Origin: SMYC01 sp963578475
Lineage (GTDB): Bacteria; Acidobacteriota; Vicinamibacteria; Marinacidobacterales; SMYC01
Assembly (NCBI GenBank): GCA_963578475.1
Contig: CAUZCL010000020.1
Coordinates: forward strand, 1 to 64,000
Length of the DNA stretch: 64,000 nucleotides
Direction of reading: 5' to 3'
Position numbers and translations under genes: made by a program. Shown here in pieces: positions 42,986-50,373 of this stretch; the first letter of the stretch is position 1, and each line of letters begins with the position of its first letter. Under the pieces are notes generated by a model. The model saw nothing but the letters and a program-made list of their open reading frames with translations. It ran no database searches and was not told the origin of the DNA.

Positions 42986-44191
42986 GGTGCTTCCGCCATC
43001 GATTGTTGCTACGCCGCGACGGGCATTTGAATGCTCGTGTCCGTTGCCTGCCTACGAGCGCCACCGAAGGTGATCACGTCGTACTCCATTAATAATGATG
43101 CGGATGTACGCGTGCACACGAATACCTCCCTGAGCGTCAGCCGCCGCGTCGTGAGCCCAGCTTGCATCGCCGGCGTCCGGGTCTTGCTCCCGAACTTCAG
43201 AGTTCGGTGCGGGCGGACGAAGTTGTAATGACATCGCAGGAGTTCGAGATGTTGTTCGAGCTTGTCGTTCAGGCGCGCATGGGACAGCGCTCGCCGAGCC
43301 AGATAAGCCGAGCCCTGTCGGATCGTCAGATTCAGCCGCTCGATGAACGAAGTGTTCAACGTCGACGAGTCCTCGGATTGGTTGAGCGCCTCCTCGAAAC
43401 GCCACGAGGCGCCCATCAATGCTCGTCGTTCGGCCTTCAGATGCGATCATTTCTTCGCGTCTTGAGCACCTGGCCGTAGAGAGCCGCCGGTCCGAAGACG
43501 CGACGCACCACCTTCTCGTAGAAATCGAATCCGTCAGTGACAATTAGGGGAAGACGCTCGAAATCCATCCGGTTCGCGACATCGCGCAAGAGGGCAAGGG
43601 TGTTCCGGTAGCTTCGACGTCCGACGACGGTGGAAGGCCAGAGTCGAGACAAGACTTCGATCGCGATGAAGATCCAACTCGGCCGGTTCTTGCTCCCGGC
43701 GAAAGAGCGAATCTCGTCCGCCTGGAGCTCCTCGACGGCGAACCCGGCGATCCTTCTCTGGTTGAATCGACAACAGACGTGGGCTGCCTTCTCGAGCCAG
43801 CGCGCGACGGTGTTCCAGGCAATCCCCTCGACCCGAGCAATCGCGGAAATGCTGACACCCTCGACTCTGAGAGCGACGACCGTGTCGAAAGTAACTCTTC
43901 GATGCTGGAGACGGTAGTAGGGCGTGCCCTTAGTCGAAGAGAACGTCTTTCCGCACCTGACGCACCGGTATCGACGGCGTTTCCCGGATCTCGTTCTGTA
44001 GAAACCGTGGCGGACGATGTTCCCGGAACCGACTCTTCCGTGGAATGTACATGCGGGATTGAGACACCTGCGATTCTTCAATTCGACTTGGCCTTTGTCG
44101 ACGAAAGAACTGCGTCTCTCGAAATCGGGCTCAAACTCTAGCACGCAGATGGGTTATCGCCTGGCCACCAACACTTTAGTGCGGAAGCACC
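42986..44191. mobile_element. Insertion sequence of about 1.2 kb with terminal inverted repeats
   Basis: The ends are GGTGCTTCCGC at 42986-42996 and its reverse complement at 44181-44191. Weaker matches extend inward (about 18 of 25 positions, including GTTG). A DDE transposase fills the interior. No target-site duplication is visible at the junctions, and the interrupted hsdR gene does not resume on the right, so the insertion was accompanied or followed by a deletion. Confidence 0.65.
43009..44144 (-). pseudogene. IS1-like DDE transposase with zinc ribbon, frameshifted
   Basis: A GTG at 44144 starts the N-terminal half. This has a zinc-ribbon (CLNPACTFHGRVGSGN, then RCVRCGKTFSSTKG), a helix-turn-helix (VEGVSISAIARVEGIAWNTV) and the first DDE acid (ELQADEIRSF). 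Near 43440 the frame breaks after VLKTRRNDR. The C-terminal half resumes with NTSFIERLNLTIRQGSAYLA, RCHYNFVRPHRTL and PAMQAGL, containing the catalytic Glu. Programmed frameshifting is known in IS1-like elements, but those shift early in the element, so decay or a base error is more likely here. Confidence 0.7.
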
Positions 44192-44357
44192 GCTATTGCC
44201 TTGTGGTCGGATCCGACGGAATCAGGCCAACAAAGCTGCCGCCCAGTTCTGCGCCCATCTATCTCGCTTTTTGGCGTAGCCGAAAGTGAGTCTAACATGC
44301 GTATATGCCTGCGTTGAGGTCAGATGGGACATCGGACGTCGTAGTCCCGCCCCATCT

Positions 44358-44415
44358 GGGGACCAAAAATCTCCTGTCTTCGGGCATGCCGGTTCGAGTC
44401 CCGCGCCCGGTACCA
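44358..44415 (+). repeat. 3' half of a tRNA-Leu (att-like remnant) inside the island
   Basis: The sequence from an anticodon-stem-like GGGGA/TCTCC pair, through a variable arm (TGTCTTCGGGCAT), to GGTTCGAGTCC and an encoded CCA matches the 3' half of a leucine tRNA. The 5' half is missing. It differs from the TAA tRNA at 37310 and looks closer to a CAA isoacceptor with a damaged anticodon loop. Such half-tRNAs are left as attachment sites by integrases and suggest two islands in tandem. Confidence 0.6.
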
Positions 44416-44673
44416 AGAATGGATTCGGTCAGTTGGCCGACCATCGCCATCGCGTCCGTTTTCGGATGCTCCCGATTAGAGTCAATGCGCCAGGGCAGCG
44501 GCAGGAAGGCGAGGAAAAGCCGCCACTGCGGTCCATTCTAATCATCTGCTACCATGTCGATTCTATGGGGGTGGCTTGCAGCGCAGTGTTTACGACGACC
44601 TGGAATTGAAGGCCCTTGAGCGCGATCGCTCGGTTGTGCGCTGCCGGCTCCCAGGGTTGGGCGGAGGTGCTGG

Positions 44674-45681
44674 TTGAAGCCGGTTCACCTCTGCTTCCTC
44701 GGATGCGGATTCATCACCGGTGTACACAGTCGGCACCTGCAGAAGATGCGTTCCGACGTCGCGTGTAGCTATGCGAGTCGTGACCCGGTGCGCGCAGTCG
44801 AGTATCAGCGTCGATTCGCAGGCGTGGCACACTACGTGGGCTACGACGACGCGCTTCGTGACCCCGCGGTAGACGCCGTGGTGGTTGCTGTGCCGCCGCG
44901 CTATCATGTCGAACTGGTTCTGCGCGCGCTGGAAATGGGGAAGCACGTCCTGGTGGAAAAGCCTGCCTTTCCCCACCTTGATGACTATCAGACCGTCATT
45001 GAGGCGCGCGCTCGGAGCGGTCGCGTGGTGCTGGTGGGTGAAAACGATCATTACAAACCGCTTTGCGTCGAGCTTCGCCGACTCCTGGCCAGCGGCGTCA
45101 TCGGAGAACTGGTTTTCGGACACTTCGTCACGATCATGAAGAAGCCTAAATCGGCCGACGACTGGCGCAACGTTGAGGAAATGTCTGGCGGCGATGCGTT
45201 CTTCGAGGAGGGAATCCACTGGTTGCACATAGCCGGAAGCTTGGGGCCCCGGATCCGCACCATCCACGGTTACCGCCCGCCGGCATCCGGGGACGGACCG
45301 CTGCGAGGGGACAGGCGGCGCAAGAGCATGCTGGTCGCCTTCCAGTACGACAACGGTGCGGTGGGCGCCCTGTATTATTCGCGGGAGATTCCGTCACTGC
45401 TCCGCGGGTTTCGCCTGTCGAAGCTCTTCGGCCGCGAAGGCATCATCACCTTCGAGTCCAACGGCGCGTTCATTTTGGTGCGCGGTGGACGTCTGCCCCG
45501 ATTCACCCTCTTGCCCGGCTGGCGGGACATCCGCGGATACCGTGCCATGTATCGTGATTTTGTCGGCGCCATCAGGAACGGACACACACCGGAGATGAGT
45601 CTCGAGCGGGCGATGGACGACCACCGGCTGTTGGACGCGGTGTACGCGAGCGCGGATTCCTCGGAGCTCGCCCGCACGTGA
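44674..45681 (+). CDS. Gfo/Idh/MocA-family oxidoreductase
   Basis: The 335-residue protein starts at TTG 44674, preceded by GGCGGAGGTG. It has the NAD-binding LCFLGCGFITGVHSRHLQKM and the family motif VLVEKPAFPHL, in which EKP contains the catalytic lysine. Gfo/Idh enzymes oxidise sugars, inositols or related alcohols with NAD(P). The C-terminal half contains GGDAFFEEGIHWLHIAGSLG, the usual metal-free His site. It is the first gene of a three-gene operon (4-bp overlap with the GMC gene) carried by the island. The frame is fully intact. Confidence 0.9.
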   Translation: MKPVHLCFLGCGFITGVHSRHLQKMRSDVACSYASRDPVRAVEYQRRFAGVAHYVGYDDALRDPAVDAVVVAVPPRYHVELVLRALEMGKHVLVEKPAFPHLDDYQTVIEARARSGRVVLVGENDHYKPLCVELRRLLASGVIGELVFGHFVTIMKKPKSADDWRNVEEMSGGDAFFEEGIHWLHIAGSLGPRIRTIHGYRPPASGDGPLRGDRRRKSMLVAFQYDNGAVGALYYSREIPSLLRGFRLSKLFGREGIITFESNGAFILVRGGRLPRFTLLPGWRDIRGYRAMYRDFVGAIRNGHTPEMSLERAMDDHRLLDAVYASADSSELART

Positions 45682-47198
45682 CCGAACGCTTCGACATCGT
45701 CATCATCGGTAGCGGCGTGGGGGGTGGCACGCTGGCCAATACCCTGGCGGCTACTGGAGCGCGGATTCTCATCGTCGAACGGGGCGACTTCATTCCTCAG
45801 GAAGACCAGAACTGGAGTCCCCAAGCAGTATGGGGTGAACTGCGGTATCGAACGTCTGAGCGCTGGCTCGACCGGCTTGGTAAGGAGTTCGTTCCCTACA
45901 CTCACTATTGTGTTGGTGGCAACTCGAAATTCTGGGGGTCCGTGCTGTATCGTCTACGACGCGAGGACTTCGGCGAGATCCAGCATCGAGGCGGAGTCTC
46001 ACCCGCATGGCCTATTACCTACGAGACGCTTGTCCCCTACTATGATCGTGCCGAGCGGCTCTATCACGTCCATGGCCGAGAAGGGTCCGACCCGACCGAG
46101 CCGCCGCGGGGACCGTTCCCGTACCCACCCGTGGAGCACCAGGGGCGCATTGCCGTCATCGTCGAACGGCTGCGGGCTCTCGGGCTGCACCCGTCCTATC
46201 TGCCCCTTGGGGTGTTGCACCCGGGCGAACCCGGCGGCTGCATTCTCTGCGGCACGTGCAATTCGTATCCCTGCAAGCTACGGGTGAAGAGCGACGCCGA
46301 CGTCTGCTCGGTGACACCCGCACTCGAGCACGACAACGTGACGCTGTGGACCAACGCCTATACCGAGCGCCTGGTGACTAACGGAAGTGGCGACAAGGTT
46401 GTCGCGGCGGAGGTCACACGCGAGGGACAGTCGGTCCGCGTCGAAGCGCCGCTTTTCGCCGTCGCATGTGGCGCGGTGAATTCTGCCGCGCTACTCCTGC
46501 GCTCGGCCAGCCAGGTGCATCGCGACGGACTGGCGAACTCGTCGGGCCTGGTGGGGCGCAACTACATGTCCCACGTCGTCACCATGCTCGGCGCCTTCAT
46601 GCCGCCCCGCCACGACACGATGTTTCAGAAGACCGTCGCCATCAACGACTTCTACTTGCGCGGTCCCGATGCCGACTACCCCCTCGGACAGATTCAGTCG
46701 CAGGGCCGCTCTCACGCCGCCATCGCCAGGGCCGCTGGGCCTCCAGGGGCCCGCCAAGTGCCCAACTGGGCCTACGACGCGTGGTTTGCCCGCGGCGTCG
46801 AGTGGCTGGCCATGAGCGAGGATCTGCCCCGTACCGACAACCGCGTGAGCGTCACGACCGACGGGCGCATCCGCCTTCAACGGGAGCCGTCCAACGTCGA
46901 GGCCCATCGTGAGCTCGTCGCCGTCACCAAGAGATTGCTTCGCAAGGTTGGAGCCTGGTTTGTCATGGCGATCCCTACCGGTGACTTCAATACCACGCAC
47001 CAGTGCGGCACCGCGGTCTTCGGCACCGATCCGAGGACATCGGTGCTGGATTCCTGGTGCCGTTCCCACGACGTCGAGAATCTTTTCGTCGTCGATGCAT
47101 CATTCTTCCCGTCCTCGGCATCGGTGAACCCGGCCCTCACCATCGCTGCCCAAGCCCTCAGGACAGCCGACCATATCCAGGAATTCCATTTGAGCTAG
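45678..47198 (+). CDS. GMC-type FAD-dependent oxidoreductase
   Basis: The 506-residue flavoprotein starts at a GTG that overlaps the previous stop (GTGA). The FAD site IVIIGSGVGGGTLANTLAAT is at residues 5-24. A cysteine-containing segment CILCGTCNSYPCKLRVKSDA and the C-terminal GMC motif DASFFPSSASVNPALTIAAQ follow. Such enzymes oxidise sugars or alcohols, often C3 of sugars, and frequently occur with Gfo/Idh partners. The four-cysteine segment resembles an FeS or zinc knuckle and is notable. The gene is complete. Confidence 0.9.
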   Translation: MTERFDIVIIGSGVGGGTLANTLAATGARILIVERGDFIPQEDQNWSPQAVWGELRYRTSERWLDRLGKEFVPYTHYCVGGNSKFWGSVLYRLRREDFGEIQHRGGVSPAWPITYETLVPYYDRAERLYHVHGREGSDPTEPPRGPFPYPPVEHQGRIAVIVERLRALGLHPSYLPLGVLHPGEPGGCILCGTCNSYPCKLRVKSDADVCSVTPALEHDNVTLWTNAYTERLVTNGSGDKVVAAEVTREGQSVRVEAPLFAVACGAVNSAALLLRSASQVHRDGLANSSGLVGRNYMSHVVTMLGAFMPPRHDTMFQKTVAINDFYLRGPDADYPLGQIQSQGRSHAAIARAAGPPGARQVPNWAYDAWFARGVEWLAMSEDLPRTDNRVSVTTDGRIRLQREPSNVEAHRELVAVTKRLLRKVGAWFVMAIPTGDFNTTHQCGTAVFGTDPRTSVLDSWCRSHDVENLFVVDASFFPSSASVNPALTIAAQALRTADHIQEFHLS

Positions 47199-47208
47199 GT
47201 AGGAGTGT

Positions 47209-47721
47209 ATGAAGGCACGATCGTTGAGTCACACAGCCATCACGGTAGTTAACTTCGACAGGTTCGTTCAGTTCTACGCCGAGCACTTCGGCTGCCGCCT
47301 CGTCGGCGTCTCAGAGAGTGACTCGGCCAAGGTGCGCACGTTCTTCGGCGTCGACGCCGAAGAGCCGAAGTGCAAGATCGGCTGGCTGCGAGCTCCGGGT
47401 GGTGGCATGCTCGAGATCTTCGAGTTCACCCCGCAGCAGCCGGCCCAGGGCGTAGTGTGGAGCCGCGTGGGAATGACGCACATAAGCTTCGACGTGAACA
47501 ACTCCTACAAGTGGCACGATTATCTAGCGAAGCAGGGAGTTACGATCGTCAGCGAGGTCGAGAAGTCGAAGCACGGGCACACGTTCTTTTTCGTCAAGGA
47601 CTGCGACGGGAATCTGATCGAACTGATCGATTTGAAGTACCGCTACCCGGCCCTCAAGTACCTGGGCTGGCTCGGAGGCTGGCTCTTTCGCCGTGGAATG
47701 TACAAGAAGCACTACGCGTAG
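47209..47721 (+). CDS. VOC-superfamily (glyoxalase-like) protein
   Basis: The 170-residue protein begins MKARSLSHTAITVVNFDRFV after GGAG. It has paired beta-alpha-beta-beta-beta units: FYAEHFGCRLVGVSES and MTHISFDVNNSYKWHDYLAK, then FFFVKDCDGNLIELIDLKYR. The metal ligands are probably H9 and the E of ELID, with others in LEIFEF and THISF. VOC enzymes include isomerases, epimerases and dioxygenases; beside sugar dehydrogenases an epimerase role is reasonable. The C-terminal tail (GWLGGWLFRRGMYKKHYA) is hydrophobic and unusual. It is the last gene of the operon. Confidence 0.85.
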   Translation: MKARSLSHTAITVVNFDRFVQFYAEHFGCRLVGVSESDSAKVRTFFGVDAEEPKCKIGWLRAPGGGMLEIFEFTPQQPAQGVVWSRVGMTHISFDVNNSYKWHDYLAKQGVTIVSEVEKSKHGHTFFFVKDCDGNLIELIDLKYRYPALKYLGWLGGWLFRRGMYKKHYA

Positions 47722-47764
47722 CGGTTTTCATCGTGCCGGAGAGCGAGTCGAACCAACCGCCACC

Positions 47765-47835
47765 AACCGGGTAATGGGACAAGGGTTCGAACCGCGATCT
47801 TGATTATCGGTCAGGGCCTCTGCCGTTGAACCCAA
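47765..47835 (-). pseudogene. tRNA-like sequence, probably a degraded tRNA
   Basis: On the minus strand a D-arm-like GTTCAACGGCAGAGG, a possible anticodon arm around CCGATAA (GAT) and a T arm GGTTCGAACC occur at tRNA spacing. The acceptor stem does not pair and the anticodon stem has mismatches. It may be a further integration remnant near the right end of the island. The call is weak. Confidence 0.3.
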
Positions 47836-48002
47836 GTCCGACACCGTAGAACTTTGGGCTGAGATTCGTAATCCGTAGGTGAGTGATCCAATCGCGGAAT
47901 ACCGGCTTGTGCTCACCTTGTGCCGAACTATCGAACCACTATTGGGACTACGGAGCACTGTGCGCGATCAAGGATCTGCCTAACCTCTAGGCTCAACAAC
48001 AA

Positions 48003-48048
48003 TAAAATTCCCTACCGTAAGGTGTGGGGTTCGATCCCCGCCCCCGGT
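48003..48048 (+). repeat. attR-like copy of the tRNA-Leu(TAA) 3' half
   Basis: From TAAAAT to CCCCCGGT this 46-bp segment matches tRNA-Leu positions from the anticodon to the acceptor end. It has only two substitutions and one deleted base. Before it, homology with the tRNA ends abruptly. After it, the next base belongs to the acyl-CoA dehydrogenase gene. It marks the right end of the island. Confidence 0.85.
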
Positions 48049-48513
48049 GATCCAGTGTTTGAGCCCATTGATAACGTAGTGGTCGCCCTTCTTGACGGCA
48101 GTCGTTGTCATTTCCGTCGCCGCGCTCCCCGCGTCCGGCTCGGTGATACATATCGCGGGCTTGTCGCCTTCGAGCACCAGGGGAGCCACGCGCTTTTTCT
48201 GTTTCTCCGAGCCGTAGGCCATGATGGCACCGATGGCGCCCATATTCGCTTCGACGACGATACGTCCGCTGGGCCCGCAAACACGGGACATCTGCTCGAC
48301 GACGAGCACCGTGTCGAGGTAGCTCAGCCCGCGCCCGCCATATTCTTCGGGGATCGTCATTCCCATGAAGCCTGCCTCGGTTAGCTGACGCACATTCTCC
48401 CAAGGATATTCCTCCGTGCGATCGATATCGGCGGCTCGGCCGCGAAACTCAGATTCGGCCAGCTCGCGGGCGGATTGCTGTAGTTCGAGCTGACGTTCAG
48501 AAAGAGTGAACAC
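48040..48513 (-). pseudogene. Acyl-CoA dehydrogenase, N-terminal part truncated at the island boundary
   Basis: About 155 residues are native: SERQLELQQSARELAESEFR, MGMTIPEEYGGRGLSYLDTV, ICITEPDAGSAATEMTTTAV and YVINGLKHWITGGG. They cover the alpha domain and FAD-binding strand of acyl-CoA dehydrogenases (alpha-beta desaturation of acyl-CoA). At ITGGG the frame continues into the reversed tRNA-Leu copy and stops at 47980. The C-terminal half with the catalytic base is gone. The codons for TGGG coincide with the tRNA acceptor end, so the break lies within shared sequence. Confidence 0.8.
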
Positions 48514-48536
48514 GATAGAGACTCCGAAGCATTCTT

Positions 48537-49769
48537 TTACACCGGTTCATGGGCCTCCACACCTGTTTCGGACTCCGTCGAACGCACGAGCGCGAATGCG
48601 GCGACGCTGAGCAGCCCGAACCCGGCGGCCAGAGGAAGGACCGTACCATCATACGCTTGTCCGATTACCGTGCCACAGACGATAGAAATGAACATCGAGA
48701 GCGCCCCGACAACCGCTGCGCCCACGCCGGCGATATGCCCCACGGGCTCCATCGCGAGCGCGTTCATGTTCGCGTATAGAAGCCCGTTGCAAAAAAACAC
48801 CATAAGTAGATAAGTGACGAGAGTCCAAAGGGGAGGGAGGCCTGCCGATGCGTAGGCGAAAAACACGAAACCGATGGAGAGAGAGGCGATGACGACAAGC
48901 GCCAACTGGGACAGCGGCCTCATTCCGTATTTCAAAACGAGCCGCGCATTGACCAAAGAAGCCATGCCGATCGCTACCGACAGGAGCGCGAAGTAGAGGG
49001 GAAACATTTTGCCGAGCCTATATTGCTCTTGGAAGATTTGCTGCGCTGTACTCAAATAGCCGACGAAGGCGCCGAAGATGAGTCCGGCCGCGACCGTATA
49101 GCGGAGCGTGGTTTGCGTCGCCACGACTTCTCCAAAAACGCTCGCGACGCGACCCAGCGACAAAGGGATCCGCTGGTCTTTTGCGAGTGTCTCCGGCTGA
49201 CGTAACCCGAACCATATCGCGACGACGATAGCCAGCGATAGAAAGAGCCCGAAGATCGCCCTCCAGCTCGCCACCAACAAGATCGCTTGACCGAGGGCGG
49301 GTGCGATGATCGGCACGATGATGAATACCGCCATCACGAACGACATGACCCTAGCCATGGCGCGACCTTTATATTGATCACGTATCAAAGCAATTGCGAC
49401 CACCCGCGGACCGGCGGCGCCGACGCCTTGCATCACGCGGCCAACGAGCATGACAGGGAGGCTCTGGGCAAGAAACGACACCAGGCAGCCCGCGATGAAA
49501 AGACCGAGGCCGGCAAAGATAGCCGGCCTGCGTCCCAGACTGTCGGCAAGCGGCCCATAGATTATCTGACCCAAGGCCATGCCGAGAAGGAGCAGCGAGA
49601 CGATGAGCTGGTTGTCGTTGGCGCGCGTCACGCCGAGATCGGCGCCGATCTCGGAGAGCGCGGGAAGCATCGCGTCGAGCGACAGCGCCACGAGAGACAT
49701 CATGAATCCCATGAGGGCGACGAACTCGACAAAGTGAGCGCGGGAGTGGGCGTGGTCGGGTCCGGTCAT
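48537..49769 (-). CDS. Bcr/CflA-type MFS drug-resistance transporter
   Basis: The 410-residue membrane protein has 12 predicted hydrophobic segments and the MFS motif GPLADSLGRRPAIFAGLGLF between helices 2 and 3. The opening LSLDAMLPALSEIGADLGVT and the RVMQGVGAAGPRVVAIALIRDQ region (split here across the QGVGAA turn) are typical of the Bcr/CflA subfamily, proton-driven exporters of bicyclomycin, chloramphenicol and similar compounds. The gene is intact. It lies between the truncated dehydrogenase and the selenoprotein operon, with no evident operon link. Confidence 0.85.
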   Translation of the reverse strand: MTGPDHAHSRAHFVEFVALMGFMMSLVALSLDAMLPALSEIGADLGVTRANDNQLIVSLLLLGMALGQIIYGPLADSLGRRPAIFAGLGLFIAGCLVSFLAQSLPVMLVGRVMQGVGAAGPRVVAIALIRDQYKGRAMARVMSFVMAVFIIVPIIAPALGQAILLVASWRAIFGLFLSLAIVVAIWFGLRQPETLAKDQRIPLSLGRVASVFGEVVATQTTLRYTVAAGLIFGAFVGYLSTAQQIFQEQYRLGKMFPLYFALLSVAIGMASLVNARLVLKYGMRPLSQLALVVIASLSIGFVFFAYASAGLPPLWTLVTYLLMVFFCNGLLYANMNALAMEPVGHIAGVGAAVVGALSMFISIVCGTVIGQAYDGTVLPLAAGFGLLSVAAFALVRSTESETGVEAHEPV

Positions 49770-49824
49770 CGACAGCCGCCTAGACTAACCAAACCCGGTG
49801 TCAGGCGCCAGACGGCAGCGGCTT

Positions 49825-50373
49825 TCAATTCCGCGAGAACGATATTCCGCCCGTGGTCAGGCCGTTCACGATCTTCGCCACCGCCTCGTCCGCAATGCCG
49901 CGAACTTCGTCGTTGGTTCGGTCTTGAATGGGGTGGGGTACGAACACACCGAGAGGCTCGACGCCGAGCGCTCTCGCCTGCGCTTCGGCGCTGTCGACGA
50001 AGGGCTCGGTCGCGATGAAGACGGTCGGGACGCCGCGGCTCTCGAGGTCCGCCGAGTCGTGCACACTGCACGACGTGCAGCTTCCTCAGTCGGCGAGCGC
50101 TTCGACGACGGCATCGCAGCGCGTGGCGATCTCGTGCCGTAGATCGACGGGCGCTAATTTGGCGAAAGTCGGCTTCTGGAAGCGCTCGACGGTGGCCCCT
50201 AGCGCGCGTAGCTCTTGCTCGACGCGATCGAGAAAAACGTTGCCTTTCGGCTTGCTGATATCGAGCAATCCGATGGTGCGCTTCTCGAGAGACGCGAGGC
50301 GTGGGGCGCGCGGGATGCTCTTGGGCTTTTGCTCGCTCGTCGGGTCGAGCACTACACGTTGTTCGCTCGTCAT
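49825..50373 (-). CDS. UGSC-family selenoprotein (in-frame UGA read as selenocysteine)
   Basis: From the ATG at 50373, which overlaps the upstream stop by 4 bp (ATGA), the frame runs 95 codons to TGA at 50086-50088. It then continues in frame for another 86 codons to 49825. Across the UGA it reads DAVVEALAD-U-GSCTSCSVHDSADLE, the motif that gives the UGSC (seleno)protein family its name. Other family features are LLDISKPKGNVFLDRVEQEL before the UGA and TVFIATEPF and GVFVPHPIQDR after it. A SECIS-like hairpin follows the UGA. The total is 182 residues with Sec at 96. UGSC proteins are thought to be thiol/selenol redox proteins, but no reaction is established. An automatic gene caller would split this gene in two. 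Confidence 0.88.
50056..50074 (-). promoter_or_regulatory. Bacterial SECIS-like hairpin directing UGA recoding
   Basis: On the minus strand GTCGTGCA (50074-50067), a GTG loop and TGCACGAC (50063-50056) form a perfect 8-bp stem. The loop starts 19 nt after the UGA and begins with G. Both features fit known bacterial SECIS rules: loop 16-37 nt downstream and a G in the first two loop positions. SelB would bind here. An alternative hairpin, CTGCAC-GTC-GTGCAG, overlaps it. Confidence 0.75.

Larger units (their letters stand above)
37343..48048. mobile_element. Genomic island integrated at tRNA-Leu(TAA)
   Basis: The island is defined by a direct repeat. attL is the 3' half of the intact tRNA-Leu (37343-37389); attR is a 46-bp near-copy at 48003-48048 (two C-to-T changes and one missing base). 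The interior of about 10.6 kb has mixed base composition, an IS, an RHH-serine recombinase remnant, a restriction gene fragment, AT-rich methyltransferase DNA and a second tRNA-Leu remnant. No intact integrase gene remains, so the island is probably immobile. Its right end abuts a truncated acyl-CoA dehydrogenase gene. Confidence 0.75.

Noticed and set aside
43009..44144. Programmed frameshift in the IS transposase
   Set aside because: The shift lies in the middle of the catalytic domain, without a slippery A-run at the site, unlike known early IS1-type frameshifts.
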